Shown in pieces: positions 5,983 through 6,410 of a DNA stretch of 6,410 bases. Both the position numbers and the translations under genes were made by a program. The notes under the pieces were generated by a model. That model was not told where the DNA came from and did no database searches. It saw only the letters and a list, made by a program, of their open reading frames with translations. The DNA comes from Candidatus Electronema nielsenii (GTDB lineage Bacteria; Desulfobacterota; Desulfobulbia; Desulfobulbales; Desulfobulbaceae), in contig JAGIXO010000097.1 of the NCBI GenBank assembly GCA_026122915.1, positions 1 to 6,410 on the forward strand, in the 5' to 3' direction. Within the stretch, counting starts at the first letter, position 1. The number at the start of each line of letters is the position of its first letter.

Positions 5983-6321
5983 TTAGTTCCCTCCAAAGAG
6001 ATAGTTGTACCGTTGCTTGGCTATTTCCAAAGTAATTTCCGCCTGCCTGATCTTAATGCCGAGTTCAATGTCCTTAGCTACATACTCATCGCAATTGAAA
6101 TCGCTGGCCAAGATTAGGCTATGAGCAGAGGTAGGCGAAAGATCAAGCATATTCTCCTGCTCTCGCTGCATCTTGCGGATGCTGATCTCCAAGTCTTCGA
6201 TCTTGCGCTTATAAACTAACTGCGCATCCTCAGCAATCGCTGCGGCCCGGTCTTCGCGAATCTCTTTGTTGTTGCGCTTCAAGGAACCTATGAAGGCTCC
6301 GGCCAGCTCTTTGTCGTCCAT
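5983..6321 (-). CDS. 112-aa helical / coiled-coil hypothetical protein
   Basis: I do not recognise a family. The ATG at 6321 has an AAGGAG site 8 nt upstream. Residues 1-60 are highly charged and rich in Glu, Lys, Arg and Ala with leucine/isoleucine spacing (ELAGAFIGSLK, then KIEDLEISIRKMQRE), suggesting a long helix or coiled coil. Residues 61-80 (SPTSAHSLILASDFNCDEY) look like a turn or linker. Residues 81-107 (AKDIELGIKIRQAEITLEIA) form a second amphipathic helix, so the protein may be a helical hairpin. It ends in YNYLFGGN and has no signal peptide or membrane span. It is separated by 2 bp from the VWA gene. Small helical proteins beside VWA genes may be partners or scaffolds; that role is a guess. 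Confidence 0.82.
   Translation of the reverse strand: MDDKELAGAFIGSLKRNNKEIREDRAAAIAEDAQLVYKRKIEDLEISIRKMQREQENMLDLSPTSAHSLILASDFNCDEYVAKDIELGIKIRQAEITLEIAKQRYNYLFGGN
5989..5994 (-). promoter_or_regulatory. Ribosome binding site GGAGGG of the VWA gene
   Basis: A strong Shine-Dalgarno on the minus strand, 8 nt before the ATG at 5980, overlapping the last codons of the preceding gene. It confirms the MGHGYY start. Confidence 0.75.
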
Positions 6322-6410
6322 TTTCCGTTCTCCTTTAGTTGCGCCTTACTTTCCAGTTTGAGCTTAACTATGGCGTATAACTCCTGAAACGGGATGATCA
6401 GCCAGAGTAG
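6288..6410 (-). CDS. Possible C-terminal end of an upstream ORF (start outside window)
   Basis: One minus-strand frame is open from the window edge to a TAG at 6290-6288 (40 codons); the other two hit stops soon after the edge. It begins with a hydrophobic stretch (LLWLIIPFQELYAIVKL), continues basic and polar, and ends KSWPEPS. That would suit the end of a membrane protein. It would overlap the 112-aa gene by 34 bp, longer than the other overlaps here. The family cannot be recognised from so short a piece, and the frame may be open by chance. Confidence 0.35.
   Translation of the reverse strand, partial: LLWLIIPFQELYAIVKLKLESKAQLKENGKWTTKSWPEPS
6330..6335 (-). promoter_or_regulatory. Ribosome binding site AAGGAG of the 112-aa gene
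   Basis: A good match to the anti-Shine-Dalgarno, 8 nt before the ATG at 6321 on the minus strand. It lies within the possible 3' end of the upstream frame. Confidence 0.7.

Noticed and set aside
1..6410. CRISPR arrays, tRNA or rRNA genes, strong intrinsic terminators
   Set aside because: No regularly spaced repeats, cloverleaf-like segments or GC-rich hairpins followed by T runs were found by eye, and no intergenic gap exceeds 50 bp.

Overview
This is a bacterial window in which every supported gene lies on the minus strand, so transcription runs from position 6410 towards position 1. The genes are packed end to end with 2-34 bp gaps, 4-8 bp overlaps and mostly good Shine-Dalgarno sites. 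There is no rRNA, tRNA, CRISPR array, integrase or transposase, and no intergenic stretch over 50 bp. The sequence alone does not fix the host. The mixed base composition and gene repertoire would fit a mid-GC Gram-negative such as a Desulfobacterota member, but that is a weak guess.

Outer, probably native operon, in transcription order: (1) the last 40 codons of an unknown, possibly membrane-associated ORF (6288-6410); (2) a 112-aa helical or coiled-coil hypothetical (5983-6321); (3) a cytosolic von Willebrand factor A (VWA) protein with a MIDAS-type DxTxS motif (5117-5980); (4) a short, divergent adenylosuccinate synthetase (PurA) homologue of 366 aa (4020-5120); and (5) the N-terminal 223 residues of a PHP-domain metallohydrolase of the endonuclease Q / PHP-UvrD type, running off the window (1-669). 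Genes 4 and 5 were probably adjacent once.

Inner cassette (670-3924): three lower-GC genes sit between genes 4 and 5. They are a DUF262 (GmrSD-N/ParB-like) protein, a DUF3696-type SMC/OLD-like AAA ATPase, and an unrecognised 329-aa protein. The first two form a pair typical of anti-phage or restriction neighbourhoods.

The main observation is at the cassette borders. The first 61 bp of the PHP gene, beginning exactly at its ATG, are present twice, at 609-669 and 3925-3985. The copies differ at two positions, both synonymous. The cassette therefore appears to have entered codon 20-21 of the PHP gene while carrying, or regenerating, a new 5' end for it. The PHP gene stays intact downstream, and the old 5' end is now fused in frame to the DUF262 gene. 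This looks like scarless cargo insertion into a host operon with no visible recombinase. The host operon itself (coiled coil, VWA, PurA-like, EndoQ-like PHP) also looks like an uncharacterised system, possibly concerned with purine or deaminated-base chemistry.
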